Assembly (NCBI GenBank): GCA_947505035.1
Contig: CANNIS010000004.1
Span: 1 to 42,642, forward strand
DNA length: 42,642 nt
Reading direction: 5' to 3'
DNA from: Sphingobacteriales bacterium
GTDB taxonomy: Bacteria > Bacteroidota > Bacteroidia > Sphingobacteriales > Sphingobacteriaceae
Below are positions 9,697 through 18,487 of this stretch, one piece after another. The notes beneath the pieces are model-generated. The model saw only the letters and a list, made by a program, of their open reading frames with translations, did no database searches and was not told the origin of the DNA. The position numbers and the translations under genes are program-made. Numbering within the stretch: the stretch's first letter is position 1; every line of letters starts with the position of its first letter.

Positions 9697-9972
9697 TTAA
9701 ATAATTGCGTAAATATCAGACTCGCGCATGATTAAATATTCTTTTCCTTCGTAGGTAATTTCCGTACCGGCATACTTTCCGTATAAAACTTCGTCGCCAA
9801 CTTTAACCGTTATAGGCTCTTCTTTTTTACCATCCCCTACTGCTACAACTGTGCCTCTTTGAGGTTTTTCTTTTGCAGTATCTGGAATAAAAATTCCTGA
9901 AGCTGTTTTTTCTTCTGCAGGTGCTGGTAATATTACCACTCTATCTGCAATTGGTTTAATACTAATTCCCAT
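9697..9972 (-). CDS. groES: Co-chaperonin GroES
   Basis: The 91-residue co-chaperonin caps the GroEL ring. It has the N-terminal [22 protein letters not shown], the mobile loop that contacts GroEL ([16 protein letters not shown]) and the roof/core motif [14 protein letters not shown]. First gene of groESL. I looked for a CIRCE element (TTAGCACTC-N9-GAGTGCTAA) in the 205 bases upstream and found none, so HrcA control of the classical kind is unlikely here. A sigma-A-like promoter lies at 10026-10054. Confidence 0.98.
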   Translation of the reverse strand: MGISIKPIADRVVILPAPAEEKTASGIFIPDTAKEKPQRGTVVAVGDGKKEEPITVKVGDEVLYGKYAGTEITYEGKEYLIMRESDIYAII

Positions 9973-10025
9973 ATTTTTTATAATTAAAAGTTTAACAATT
10001 TAACACTATCTATCACAAGCTATGC

Positions 10026-10054
10026 CAAGTCTATTTTTTTTGAAATATTGGCAA
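10026..10054 (-). promoter_or_regulatory. Candidate promoter for groESL
   Basis: On the minus strand TTG (10054-10052), an 18-base spacer and TAGACTTG (10033-10026) match the Bacteroidota consensus with one mismatch in the -7 box. It lies 53 bases upstream of the groES ATG and downstream of the secG terminator. Confidence 0.4.
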
Positions 10055-10130
10055 AAAGCGACAAATTTTCATTTTAAAAAGCCTTTTTAGCTATTTTTTT
10101 GGCTATAAGTGTGACAGCATGGCACCAATA

Positions 10131-10159
10131 AAAAACCCCCGCATGTTGCGAGGGTTTTT
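10131..10159 (-). terminator. Terminator of the miaB-secG operon
   Basis: The stem AAAAACCCCCGC / GCGAGGGTTTTT has one C-A mismatch and a 5-base loop (ATGTT). On the minus strand it is GC-rich and followed by a T-run, 18 bases past the secG stop. Confidence 0.85.
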
Positions 10160-10177
10160 AAAAATATTTTTGTTGAA

Positions 10178-10534
10178 TTACTTAGTAGAATCTGCTGCTG
10201 CAGGTGCTGCCGAAGTTGAATTTGCAGGCATATTTGTAGGGGCTTGAGGTGCAGTTGATGCATTATCAATTTGCTCTTGTACTGCCGATTGCTCTGTAAC
10301 ACCTTCTTCTGCGCTTGGTTTTACCATATTGATGACTAAACAAACCACCAATAATGCAATCGCAAGGGTCCAAGTAGCCTTTTCAAGAAAATCGGTTGTT
10401 TTTTTAACCCCCATTACTTGATTAGATGATGAAAAGCTTGAGGATAATCCACCGCCTTTAGGGTTTTGAACCAAAACCACTAAAATTAATAAAACACTGA
10501 TAATTAGGGCAATTACTATTAAAAAAGTATACAT
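10178..10534 (-). CDS. secG: Preprotein translocase subunit SecG
   Basis: SecG is the small accessory subunit of the SecYEG channel in the inner membrane. The 118-residue protein has two hydrophobic helices (about residues 3-23 and 56-74) separated by the diagnostic NPKGGGLSSSFSSSNQ loop with VMGVKKTTDFLEKATW. The tail after residue 80 is low-complexity (Ala, Pro, Thr, Ser, Gln) and cytoplasmic or unstructured, as is common in Bacteroidota SecG. Last gene of the operon, 11 bases after the upstream unknown gene. Confidence 0.95.
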   Translation of the reverse strand: MYTFLIVIALIISVLLILVVLVQNPKGGGLSSSFSSSNQVMGVKKTTDFLEKATWTLAIALLVVCLVINMVKPSAEEGVTEQSAVQEQIDNASTAPQAPTNMPANSTSAAPAAADSTK

Positions 10535-10545
10535 TTTATGCTATT

Positions 10546-11496
10546 TTATTTGTTAATCTCTGATTTAATTTCTTCTATAAGGGAAGCAAAGTAAGCCTTT
10601 TTTTCGGGATATTTCAAACTTAATTTTACATAGGCTTCTATTCCTTTATTAAAAAGTTTCTGTTTTACATATATAGATGCTAAAGTTTCGCTTACTGGAA
10701 TTTGCGTGTCGAGGGCGCTTTTTCTAGCTTTATTCTCCAAATTCAACACCTTTTCGTCTTTATTCACCTTTATTACTTTAGGGTGCTCCGAGTGTATAAA
10801 GTTTTCAATTAATGCTACTTGTTTTTGATTGCCAACAATTGGTTTTTTTGCTAAAGCGGCGTCGCTTGCAAAATATCCCTCACTAAATACATTTCCTAAA
10901 ATTAACTCACCAATTTCATCTTGAATCAGTGATTTAATTTCTTCTGAGGTGTCCAGTCGTATATTTGTTTTGGTTGCTGGATTTTGATCTGTAATTAGTG
11001 GTGGTGTTTTACCAGATTTTTTTTGAAGCCATTGTGTAAATGAAAATGCTCCTTCTTCTGGTTGTGTTATTTCGAATGACTCGTTTTGCAGTTCTGAATT
11101 TTTCGGCTCCAAAATTATCGAATCCAAAATACCTTCCGGAAGAGCTATTGTTTCCTGCACTAAATCTGCGATGGCTTCGTCTTGCAATGTTATTGTAGCG
11201 TCAACTTCAGTTTCGATTACCGGAACTTGCTCAACCACAGCGGGAATAGTACTTACTGCAGCATTGTGTTGATGAATTAAATAATATAACACTTTTCTAT
11301 TGGCTGCATATGCCGCAGTTTGTCGAAGCGTGGCATCAAACATAATTTCATTGGTATTGTGTTGCGCTTTAGCATTTAATAAATGAAATGTTTGACAATA
11401 GGGATATTTTATTAGTAAGTCTTGCAAAATTGGCAAAGCCGATTTATCCATTTGTTCTGGATGGTCTATATAAGAAATAATTTTTTCAGTTTCCAT
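10546..11496 (-). CDS. Hypothetical protein with helical end domains, between lptE and secG
   Basis: This 316-residue protein has no signal peptide. The N-terminal 90 residues are helical, with a tyrosine/leucine repeat reminiscent of a helical-repeat domain (YPYCQTFHLLNAKAQHNT, then LRQTAAYAANRKVLYYLIHQ). The middle (about 100-230) is acidic and probably disordered. The C-terminal 60 residues (SETLASIYVKQKLFNKGIEA, then YVKLSLKYPEKKAYFASLIE) look like one or two TPR motifs. I know no function. It is one base from the lptE stop and 11 bases from secG, which ties it to envelope biogenesis by position; a scaffold role is only a guess. Confidence 0.85.
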   Translation of the reverse strand: METEKIISYIDHPEQMDKSALPILQDLLIKYPYCQTFHLLNAKAQHNTNEIMFDATLRQTAAYAANRKVLYYLIHQHNAAVSTIPAVVEQVPVIETEVDATITLQDEAIADLVQETIALPEGILDSIILEPKNSELQNESFEITQPEEGAFSFTQWLQKKSGKTPPLITDQNPATKTNIRLDTSEEIKSLIQDEIGELILGNVFSEGYFASDAALAKKPIVGNQKQVALIENFIHSEHPKVIKVNKDEKVLNLENKARKSALDTQIPVSETLASIYVKQKLFNKGIEAYVKLSLKYPEKKAYFASLIEEIKSEINK

Positions 11497-11497
11497 A

Positions 11498-12037
11498 TTA
11501 CCAGTTTACAAATGCTTTATTAAAAATATCATCTATTAATTGCGTATTAATTATTTTGATAAGTTCGCTTTCTACATCCGGTAAGTTTTTAGTGCCTGGG
11601 AAATCGGCATACCTAGTAAAAGTATATTCAAAACTTTTGGCTTCTTCTTTTTTATTCGTGTACTTTACTTTAACAGATATACTTAATCTGTTTTGAGAAG
11701 TAGCATTATTCCCCTGCACAGACATTGGCTTTACACTATAATCTATGATTTTGCCGTCAAACTCAATATCAGCTGTACTTCTGGTTAATTGTAAATTTGT
11801 TTGGGTAACAATTCTGTCTTTTAATGACTCTGTGATTGTTTGACTTAATGTTGGAACGACTAAATTCGCGTTGTTTTGAAACAAGAATACGGCAACTGTT
11901 TTTGTTTCGGGCGAAATAGATGCGCCGGTAAAAGAATAGATTCCACAAGCACTCATCATCAATAGCAAAATAGACAAGCTTAATAATTTAAACTTAATGA
12001 TAAAGCTGTTTTTGAAATTAGTTTTTTGTTGTTGCAT
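11498..12037 (-). CDS. lptE: LptE-family LPS-assembly lipoprotein
   Basis: The 179-residue protein has a hydrophobic signal ending LLLMMSACGIYSF, a lipobox with Cys31 as acylation site. The mature part begins with the Bacteroidota LptE pattern ETKTVAVFLFQNNANLVVPT, followed by LTESLKDRI-like helix and RSTADIEFDGKIIDYSVKPM. LptE forms the plug of the LptD channel that inserts LPS in the outer membrane. The family is divergent in this phylum, so assignment rests on the N-terminal half and the conserved neighbourhood. Four bases separate it from the upstream regulator gene and one base from the downstream gene. Confidence 0.85.
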   Translation of the reverse strand: MQQQKTNFKNSFIIKFKLLSLSILLLMMSACGIYSFTGASISPETKTVAVFLFQNNANLVVPTLSQTITESLKDRIVTQTNLQLTRSTADIEFDGKIIDYSVKPMSVQGNNATSQNRLSISVKVKYTNKKEEAKSFEYTFTRYADFPGTKNLPDVESELIKIINTQLIDDIFNKAFVNW

Positions 12038-12041
12038 ATTC

Positions 12042-13322
12042 TTAAAGATTGATGTCGTATTCTTTAATTTTTCTGTACAATGTTCGCTCCGATATGCCTA
12101 ATTCTTGTGCAGCCAATTTTCGTTTGCCTTTATGTTTCTTTAGCGCTTTTTTAATATAGTCAATCTCTTTGTCTTCTAAAGATAAGGTTTCTTCGACCTC
12201 TTCTATGGCTGCGTCTAATTTATAAGGATTACTATGAAAGTTATTTGGCTGAAACGAGCTGTTTGATTGGCTTGCAGGGTTTACATGCATAGGCATTTGA
12301 AAACCTGTGTACTCCAAATTTGTTGGATTTATTTCTTGAACCAGTTTATTGATGATATTGGTATTGTCAGCAATAAACTCATTTGCTGTGCCAGAATTTT
12401 GCAATAGATCTAAGACAACTTTTTTTAAATCGGTGAGGTCTTTTTTCATATCAAACAATACCTTATATAAAATATCTCTTTCGGAAAAATCATTATCGGT
12501 ATGCTGTCCTAATTTTGCAGGCAAACCACTCATAGGTTGCTCAAATGGTAAATATTTGATCAGCTCTTGCGCATCCATTTCTTGTTGCCCATTTTGCAAG
12601 ACAGAAATTTGTTCTGCTACATTTTTTAATTGCCTAATATTTCCTGGCCAAGTATAATGCGCTAGAATGGCTTTGGCTTCTTCGTTTAGCTGAATATTCG
12701 GGCTTCTATACTTTACGGAAAAGTCGGAAATAAATTTTCTGAATAATAAATAAACATCTTCTTTGCGCTCTCTTAGTGACGGCACTTTTAAAGGAACTGT
12801 ATTTAATCGGTAATATAAATCTTCTCTAAATTTTCCACGTTGTACTGCTTCATAAACATTTACATTTGTTGCTGCAACAATTCTAACATTTGTTTTTTGC
12901 ACCTTCGAGGAACCCACGCGTAAATATTCGCCGGTTTCTAATACGCGCAACAATCGTGCTTGCGTACCAATTGGTAACTCTGCAACTTCATCTAAAAAAA
13001 TAGTGCCCCCACTTACTACCTCAAAGTATCCTTTTCTTGCTTCGTGCGCTCCTGTAAATGAACCTTTTTCGTGACCAAAAAGCTCTGAATCTATTGTGCC
13101 CTCAGGTATTGCGCCACAGTTAACTGCAATAAAGGGGCCGTGCTTACGTGCACTTAATTGATGAATAATTTGCGAAAACACTTCTTTACCACTACCACTT
13201 TCGCCGGTAATTAAAACGGAAATATCGGTAGGCGCCACTTGTGTTGCAATGTCTATTGCTCTATTCAATAATGGCGAATTGCCAATTATTCCAAATCTAT
13301 TTTTAATTACTTGTAATTCCAT
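12042..13322 (-). CDS. Sigma-54-type transcriptional activator without receiver domain
   Basis: The 426-residue protein starts almost directly with the AAA+ domain (from about residue 10). Walker A is GESGSGKE (40-47), the sigma-54 contact loop reads GSFTGA (87-92) instead of the common GAFTGA, and Walker B is GGTIFLDEVAELP (105-117). The sensor/arginine region LLRVLETGEYLRVGS and YYRLNTVPLKVPSLRER follow. Residues 250-375 form a long linker. The C-terminal Fis-type helix-turn-helix (about 385-426) includes KLAAQELGISERTLYRKIKEY. There is no receiver, GAF or PAS domain, so its activity must be set by another protein or by its level. It lies 3 bases after miaB and 4 bases before lptE, an arrangement I recall from other Bacteroidota. 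Confidence 0.93.
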   Translation of the reverse strand: MELQVIKNRFGIIGNSPLLNRAIDIATQVAPTDISVLITGESGSGKEVFSQIIHQLSARKHGPFIAVNCGAIPEGTIDSELFGHEKGSFTGAHEARKGYFEVVSGGTIFLDEVAELPIGTQARLLRVLETGEYLRVGSSKVQKTNVRIVAATNVNVYEAVQRGKFREDLYYRLNTVPLKVPSLRERKEDVYLLFRKFISDFSVKYRSPNIQLNEEAKAILAHYTWPGNIRQLKNVAEQISVLQNGQQEMDAQELIKYLPFEQPMSGLPAKLGQHTDNDFSERDILYKVLFDMKKDLTDLKKVVLDLLQNSGTANEFIADNTNIINKLVQEINPTNLEYTGFQMPMHVNPASQSNSSFQPNNFHSNPYKLDAAIEEVEETLSLEDKEIDYIKKALKKHKGKRKLAAQELGISERTLYRKIKEYDINL

Positions 13323-13325
13323 TTG

Positions 13326-14750
13326 TTATTTTACAATTTTCCCAATCAGCGTGGCTGATGTACAACTTTGAATTAGCACTTGAACGTAATCCCCTTTTTT
13401 ATATAGATCTACTACAGGAAAAACGACCACTGCATTTTGATCGTTTTTTCCGGCAAAATCATTTGTCGATTTTTTAGAAAAGCCTTCAATTAATACTTCC
13501 TGCGTTTGTCCTACAAATTCTTTTAATTTCTCTAAACTATGCCCTCTTTGTAAGGCGATCACTTGGTCTAGTCTTGTCGCTTTTGTAGCATCATCAATGT
13601 CATCCTTCATTTTCTTTGCTGCAGGCGTTCCGGGCCTTTCAGAATAAGAGAATTGATAGGCGTAATTAAATTTTACAAGCGCCATCATACTTAAAGTATC
13701 CTTAAACTCCTCGGCTGTTTCGCCACAAAAACCAGTTATAATATCGGTAGAAATAGCGCATCCTGGAATAATTCTTCTAATAGCATCAATTCTATTTAAA
13801 TACCATTCTTTCGAATAATTTCTATTCATTCTATCTAAAACAGTTGTGCTTCCAGATTGAACAGGTAAATGAATTGAATTACAAATATTAGCATGATCGG
13901 CAATGGTTTGTAATACTTCGTCGGTAATATCTTTTGGATGTGAGGTAGAGAATCGAACACGCATTAATGGATTTACCTTTGCTACGAGCGCCAATAACGA
14001 AGCAAAATTGGTAAGCTGTTGCGTTGATTCATCTAACCATTTATAAGAATCTACATTTTGTCCTAATAAAACTACTTCGCGATATCCATTCGAAAACAAA
14101 TCAGCTACTTCTTTAAGAATCGAATTCACATTTCTACTTCGCTCTCTACCCCTTGTAAATGGGACCACACAGAAGGAACACATATTGTCACAACCACGCA
14201 TAATAGAAACATAAGCGTTTACTCCATTCGTATTTAATCTAAGTGGCGTAATGTCTGCGTAGGTTTCTTCTCTAGATAATAATACATTGATTGCTTTTTG
14301 ACCATCATCTGCTTGAGATAATAATAAAGGCAAATCTCTATATGCATCTGGACCAATAACTAAATCAACTAATTTTTCTTCTTCAATAAATTTTGCTTTT
14401 AGTCTTTCAGCCATGCAACCCAATACACCAACAATGGTGCTTGGCTTGGCAATTTTTTGTGCCCTAAAGTCGGTTAATCTTTTTCGAATTCTTTGCTCCG
14501 CATTTTCGCGAATAGAACAGGTATTGATAAAAACAACATCTGCTTCTTTATAATTTGAAGTTGTTTGAAATCCCATTTCTAACATAATAGATGCAACCAC
14601 TTCCGAATCGGCAAAGTTCATGGCACAGCCATAACTTTCAATGTATAACTTCCTCGCTGCAGCATTCGCAATGGTTGGCTCCATCATGATCGCCTCACCT
14701 TGCCTAAGCTCATCGTGCTCTTTTTGAAATATCCCTTTAATGCTTTCCAT
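13326..14750 (-). CDS. miaB: tRNA-2-methylthio-N6-dimethylallyladenosine synthase
   Basis: MiaB is a radical-SAM methylthiotransferase that adds the 2-methylthio group to i6A37 in tRNAs reading UNN codons. The 474-residue protein has the N-terminal MTTase domain with cysteines in [26 protein letters not shown] and [11 protein letters not shown] (auxiliary 4Fe-4S cluster). The radical-SAM motif is [20 protein letters not shown], and a C-terminal TRAM domain ends in [18 protein letters not shown]. The first 30 residues are an extension; M22 or M23 are alternative starts. First gene of the operon down to secG. A -7-like box lies 10 bases upstream. Confidence 0.96.
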   Translation of the reverse strand: MESIKGIFQKEHDELRQGEAIMMEPTIANAAARKLYIESYGCAMNFADSEVVASIMLEMGFQTTSNYKEADVVFINTCSIRENAEQRIRKRLTDFRAQKIAKPSTIVGVLGCMAERLKAKFIEEEKLVDLVIGPDAYRDLPLLLSQADDGQKAINVLLSREETYADITPLRLNTNGVNAYVSIMRGCDNMCSFCVVPFTRGRERSRNVNSILKEVADLFSNGYREVVLLGQNVDSYKWLDESTQQLTNFASLLALVAKVNPLMRVRFSTSHPKDITDEVLQTIADHANICNSIHLPVQSGSTTVLDRMNRNYSKEWYLNRIDAIRRIIPGCAISTDIITGFCGETAEEFKDTLSMMALVKFNYAYQFSYSERPGTPAAKKMKDDIDDATKATRLDQVIALQRGHSLEKLKEFVGQTQEVLIEGFSKKSTNDFAGKNDQNAVVVFPVVDLYKKGDYVQVLIQSCTSATLIGKIVK

Positions 14751-14760
14751 AATTATTATA

Positions 14761-14768
14761 CAAAAATA
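14761..14768 (-). promoter_or_regulatory. Candidate -7 element for the miaB operon
   Basis: TATTTTTG on the minus strand matches TAnnTTTG, 10 bases before the miaB ATG in the 112-base divergent gap. I see no good -33 TTG, so this is tentative. Confidence 0.3.
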
Positions 14769-14862
14769 CTAAAAATATGAAAAAATGTCAGTTTTTAATT
14801 TTTATCAATTAGAGCTAAAAACAAGTAAATAAGCCTATATTAGTATATTATAGATCAGATTA

Positions 14863-16596
14863 ATGCAATTTAACAAAAAAATAGGGCGTCTTTTATTGCA
14901 AATTTTGGCAGTATTTTTTACTGTACTCCTTCTTTTTGCCTTTTCACTTGCTTGGTATTGGAAACCGACCATTGCCCAGGCCATTCGCAAAAACATCGAA
15001 TTGGCGACCAATAATTTATACAGTGTAGAATTTAAAGACCTTCATATCAATTTTCTAACTGGCAATTTTAGTGTTGACAGTTTAAGGCTAAAACCAAATG
15101 TGTTGGTTTACAAAAAACTAAATCAAACAAATCAAGCCCCACTTTATTTATTTAGTATTATCATTAAAAAATTAGAAATAAAAAATACACATCCAATTCA
15201 ATACTATTTTAACAAAAAATTGTATATCAATAAACTAAATTTAGAAAAACCAATTATAACAGTCTATTATAATGAATTGCGGGCCAACAGAAATAAGCCA
15301 ACAGAAAACAAATATCAAAATCCATACGAGTTAATAAAAAACACCATGATTTCTTTGAATGTTAAAGATATCATTTTCAAAAATACAACCTTGTGCATTC
15401 AAATAGATAGTGCAACAAATAAAAATAGGCAATTTGTTTTTCTATCAAATTTTTATGTTAAAAACTTAATGATAGATGCCGCTTCTCAAACAAATCATCA
15501 CCCATTTTATGCAGATGATATTGGCCTAAGCATTAGAGATTTTAGCTTTACGAATAAGGATAGTTCTTATAACTTTAAAATAGAGGAATGCACGGCAAGT
15601 AGTGCTTCTAAAAGCTTTTCGGTCTATAATTTAGCGATTAGTCCCAGGTTTCCCGAACAAAATTTCTGCGACAAATATGGATATCAAAAAACCAGGTATG
15701 ACTTTACCTTTAAAAGTTTGATTTTAAAAAATTTTGATTTTGAGGGTTTTATTTATCATCAAGTTTTTCGTTCCGAATTACTTGAAATAAATAAAATGAA
15801 AAGTAATATAAATTTAAATAAAAAATTTAAAATAAACCCATTTAGAGAACGGAAGTTTCCGCAACAAATTCCATTTGACCTTACTTTACCTTTAACCATT
15901 AATAAAATTAAGGTAATGAATTCAGAGATAAATTACTCTGAATTATTACAGCAAAATGATTTACGATGGAATATTTCCTTTAATAAATTAGAGGGCGAGA
16001 TTGATAATTTTACCAATGAAAAAAAAGAGATCAATCAAAACAAATTATTGAAAATTGATTTCGATTTTTTACTCAATAACGAAGCCAAAACTAATTTATC
16101 ATTAGGGCTGTTTTATGCCGATCATAAAAGATCTTTTTATTGTAATGGGGAAATGGGCGCTTATAATTTAGCAAAGTTAAACGCTATTTTAAAGCCCCTT
16201 ACTAAAATTGAGATTGCAAATTGTAAGTTAAAAAAGCTGCAAATTAAATTGAAAGGCGACGAAATGGGGGTAAATGCCAATATTTCAATGAAATATAAAA
16301 ATTTAAGGGTTAAGGTATTAGCCGTTGATAGCCGTGATAATCAATTAAAACATCAGAAAATGTACTCCTTTTTGGCAAATGTTATGGTATTATCCAACGA
16401 TAACCCAAGTGTTTACGGCAAATTCGTTCAGCCTCAATTTTACTTAGCCCGCAAGCCTCAACAGGGGTTTTTCAACCTTATTTGGAAGTCTATTTTAAAA
16501 GGATGCAAAGAAAGCATTGGGTATTCCGAGAAAATAGAACTAGAAATGAAACAAAAGTCTAAGAATTATAAAGGATTGCCACGTGGTTCTCAATAG
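14863..16596 (+). CDS. Large membrane-anchored periplasmic protein, AsmA/DUF748-like
   Basis: The 577-residue protein has one N-terminal transmembrane helix (about residues 9-31), followed by KPTIAQAIRKNIELATNNLY and FKDLHINFLTGNFSVDSLRL. This start of membrane helix plus beta-rich segments is typical of AsmA-like proteins, which form long beta-taco folds across the periplasm and handle outer-membrane lipid homeostasis. The body has many short strands alternating with Asn/Lys-rich turns, and no catalytic motif is visible. The assignment is by overall pattern only and no specific role can be given. It is followed 46 bases later by the glutathione peroxidase gene on the same strand, probably in one transcript. 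Confidence 0.75.
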   Translation: MQFNKKIGRLLLQILAVFFTVLLLFAFSLAWYWKPTIAQAIRKNIELATNNLYSVEFKDLHINFLTGNFSVDSLRLKPNVLVYKKLNQTNQAPLYLFSIIIKKLEIKNTHPIQYYFNKKLYINKLNLEKPIITVYYNELRANRNKPTENKYQNPYELIKNTMISLNVKDIIFKNTTLCIQIDSATNKNRQFVFLSNFYVKNLMIDAASQTNHHPFYADDIGLSIRDFSFTNKDSSYNFKIEECTASSASKSFSVYNLAISPRFPEQNFCDKYGYQKTRYDFTFKSLILKNFDFEGFIYHQVFRSELLEINKMKSNINLNKKFKINPFRERKFPQQIPFDLTLPLTINKIKVMNSEINYSELLQQNDLRWNISFNKLEGEIDNFTNEKKEINQNKLLKIDFDFLLNNEAKTNLSLGLFYADHKRSFYCNGEMGAYNLAKLNAILKPLTKIEIANCKLKKLQIKLKGDEMGVNANISMKYKNLRVKVLAVDSRDNQLKHQKMYSFLANVMVLSNDNPSVYGKFVQPQFYLARKPQQGFFNLIWKSILKGCKESIGYSEKIELEMKQKSKNYKGLPRGSQ

Positions 16597-16642
16597 TATA
16601 TATTTAAGAAAACAAAGGAGCAAGAAAATCGTTATTAAGATT

Positions 16643-17209
16643 ATGAAAATATTTATACCCTTACTTACTTTACTGACCTCTTGTTTGGGGTTTAACCAAG
16701 TAAAAAGCAAGCCAGCCAATTTAAAAATGAAAAACAGCATCAACTTTTATTCATTTAAAATGAAATCAATAGATGGAACGCTTATTGATTTTGCTATATA
16801 TAAAGGCAAGAAAGTGCTCATCGTAAATACTGCATCTAAATGTGGGTTTACACCACAATACGAGGCGCTAGAGGCTTTACACAAAAAATATGGCCAGCAA
16901 TTAGTGGTATTAGGCTTTCCTGCTAATAACTTTGGAGGGCAAGAGCCTGGATCAAATAATGACATTGCAGCTTTTTGTCAAAAAAATTATGGCCTTAGCT
17001 TTCAGCTTTTCGAAAAAGTAGATGTAACTGGAGATAAAGCATGTGATTTGTTTAAATGGCTAGCCAATAAAGACGAAAACGGATGGAATAGTCAACAACC
17101 CAATTGGAATTTCAATAAATATTTAATTGATGAACAAGGCAACTTGATCAAATATTTTCCCTCTACTACCAAGCCATTAAGCGAAGAGCTTGTCAATAGC
17201 ATAAAATAA
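16643..17209 (+). CDS. Glutathione peroxidase family lipoprotein (thioredoxin-fold peroxidase)
   Basis: Counted from the ATG at 16643 the protein has 188 residues and begins MKIFIPLLTLLTSC, a lipoprotein signal with Cys14. A frame-open ATG at 16583 would overlap the previous gene and bury this signal, so I reject it. The peroxidase core has the active cysteine C67 in NTASKCGFTPQY (cysteine, not selenocysteine), Gln100 in NNFGGQEPG and Trp155/Asn156 in QPNWNFNKYL, the complete tetrad. Bacterial enzymes of this type usually use thioredoxin rather than glutathione. A lipid anchor places it in the periplasm, against lipid or envelope peroxides. It is followed by a strong terminator. Confidence 0.92.
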   Translation: MKIFIPLLTLLTSCLGFNQVKSKPANLKMKNSINFYSFKMKSIDGTLIDFAIYKGKKVLIVNTASKCGFTPQYEALEALHKKYGQQLVVLGFPANNFGGQEPGSNNDIAAFCQKNYGLSFQLFEKVDVTGDKACDLFKWLANKDENGWNSQQPNWNFNKYLIDEQGNLIKYFPSTTKPLSEELVNSIK

Positions 17210-17235
17210 TACATCCTTTCTTTCCTAATTTCTAT

Positions 17236-17269
17236 AAAAAAGGTCGAAACGTAAATTTCGGCCTTTTTT
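17236..17269 (+). terminator. Terminator after the glutathione peroxidase gene
   Basis: The stem AAAAAAGGTCGAAA / TTTCGGCCTTTTTT has one G-T pair, a six-base loop and a T-run, beginning 27 bases after the stop at 17209. Confidence 0.88.
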
Positions 17270-17270
17270 A

Positions 17271-17278
17271 TATATTTG
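17271..17278 (+). promoter_or_regulatory. Candidate -7 element for the DUF1844 gene
   Basis: TATATTTG matches TAnnTTTG exactly and lies 16 bases before the ATG at 17295. The -33 region would fall inside the preceding terminator stem and shows no TTG, so it is tentative. Confidence 0.35.
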
Positions 17279-17294
17279 TTTAAATATTTTCAGT

Positions 17295-17552
17295 ATGGAA
17301 AAAGACGAACAATTATTTGCCTCGCTAATTTATCTGTTTCACTCAACGGGAATGCAAGGTTTAGGAAAAGTAATGAATCCGATGACAAATGCTATCGAAA
17401 AAAATATAGAGCAGGCGCAACAAGCAATTGATATGCTTGATATGTTAAAAAATAAAACCAAAGGCAATATCAGTTTAGATGCAGAAAAATTATTAACACA
17501 GTTTTTATCTGATTTACGATTAAACTATGTTGATGAAATTGCCAAAAAATAA
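17295..17552 (+). CDS. DUF1844 domain protein
   Basis: This 85-residue, mostly helical soluble protein matches the DUF1844 family in its LFASLIYLFHSTGMQGLGK opening, the following NPMTNAIEKNIEQAQQAIDM and the closing LLTQFLSDLRLNYVDE. The family is widespread but has no known function. It lies 11 bases before the coiled-coil membrane protein gene and is probably co-transcribed with it. Confidence 0.88.
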   Translation: MEKDEQLFASLIYLFHSTGMQGLGKVMNPMTNAIEKNIEQAQQAIDMLDMLKNKTKGNISLDAEKLLTQFLSDLRLNYVDEIAKK

Positions 17553-17563
17553 TTTTAAAAAAA

Positions 17564-18478
17564 ATGGAAAATAACCCAAACGCAGAAAAAGATACTAAAA
17601 AGGTATATATCCTTTTAGTTGTAATCGCATTGTTAATTGCAACAAATGTTTTTCTCTGGTTGCAAAAAAATAAATCGGAAACAAAATTTGAGCAAACAAC
17701 CGATGAAAAATCTAAATTGCAAAGCGAACTCGATCAGTTAGAGGTCGATTTAAATACCGCTACTGCAAACGCCGATACGCTTAATCAAAATTTAATTGCT
17801 AAAGATGAAGAGTTAAAAGGTAAAGTTGCGGAATTACAAGCTGCACTCAAAAGAGGGAAAATGAATACAGCACAGCTTTCAAAGGCTAAAAATGAGATTG
17901 ATCAGTTGCGTTATTACATCAATAAATATCAAGAGCAAATTGCCGCATTAAAAAAAGAAAACGAAGATTTAACCAGTGAAAATTCCGGTTTAAAACAAAC
18001 TGTTGAATCGGAGCAAAAAAAATCAAGTGATTTGTTAAATAAAAACATTTCGCTTTCGAATAAAGTTGCGGTAGCGGAAATTTTAAAGCCGACTAGCTTG
18101 ACTGCCATTGGAATTAAGTTTCGTACTAATGGAAAAGAATCAGCAACAGATCGCGTAAAAAGTTTAGAGAAAATTAAAATCAATTTTACTCTTGCAGATA
18201 ATCAAGTAGCTGCAACTGGAAATAAAGATTTTTATATTAGAATTATTAATCCAGAAAATAAAGCCGAAGTGGTAACAGATGCTAACGAAAGTAAATTTAA
18301 TGCGAATGGCGAATCATTACAATATTCGGTAAAAAGAAGTTTTGATTTTCAAAACAATCCAAGCCAAGAATATAGCATTTACTGGACTAAAGGCTCTAGT
18401 TTAAGCCCTGGAGATTACACCATTATGCTTTACGCAGATGGTACTTCGATCGGTAAAACAATCTTAAAGCTGAAATAA
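17564..18478 (+). CDS. Membrane-anchored coiled-coil protein of unknown function
   Basis: The 304-residue protein has a short N-terminal cytoplasmic tail, one transmembrane helix (about residues 13-34), a long coiled coil (about 38-165, with heptads such as KSKLQSELDQLEVDLNTA and IAALKKENEDLTSENSGLK) and a C-terminal beta domain of about 130 residues ending IGKTILKLK. The topology puts the coiled coil and beta domain in the periplasm. The shape suggests a spacer or scaffold, but I do not recognise the family. It converges on the outer-membrane protein gene with a gap of only 9 bases and no visible terminator. Confidence 0.83.
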   Translation: MENNPNAEKDTKKVYILLVVIALLIATNVFLWLQKNKSETKFEQTTDEKSKLQSELDQLEVDLNTATANADTLNQNLIAKDEELKGKVAELQAALKRGKMNTAQLSKAKNEIDQLRYYINKYQEQIAALKKENEDLTSENSGLKQTVESEQKKSSDLLNKNISLSNKVAVAEILKPTSLTAIGIKFRTNGKESATDRVKSLEKIKINFTLADNQVAATGNKDFYIRIINPENKAEVVTDANESKFNANGESLQYSVKRSFDFQNNPSQEYSIYWTKGSSLSPGDYTIMLYADGTSIGKTILKLK

Positions 18479-18487
18479 AAAAGGCGA

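Noticed and set aside
9973-10177. Searched for a CIRCE heat-shock operator or a small gene upstream of groES
   Set aside because: No TTAGCACTC-N9-GAGTGCTAA repeat and no convincing small frame; only a sigma-A-like promoter and the secG terminator were seen.
10087-10302. 71-residue minus-strand frame overlapping the secG end and its terminator
   Set aside because: It is a frame-shifted reading of the secG low-complexity tail and runs through the terminator stem.
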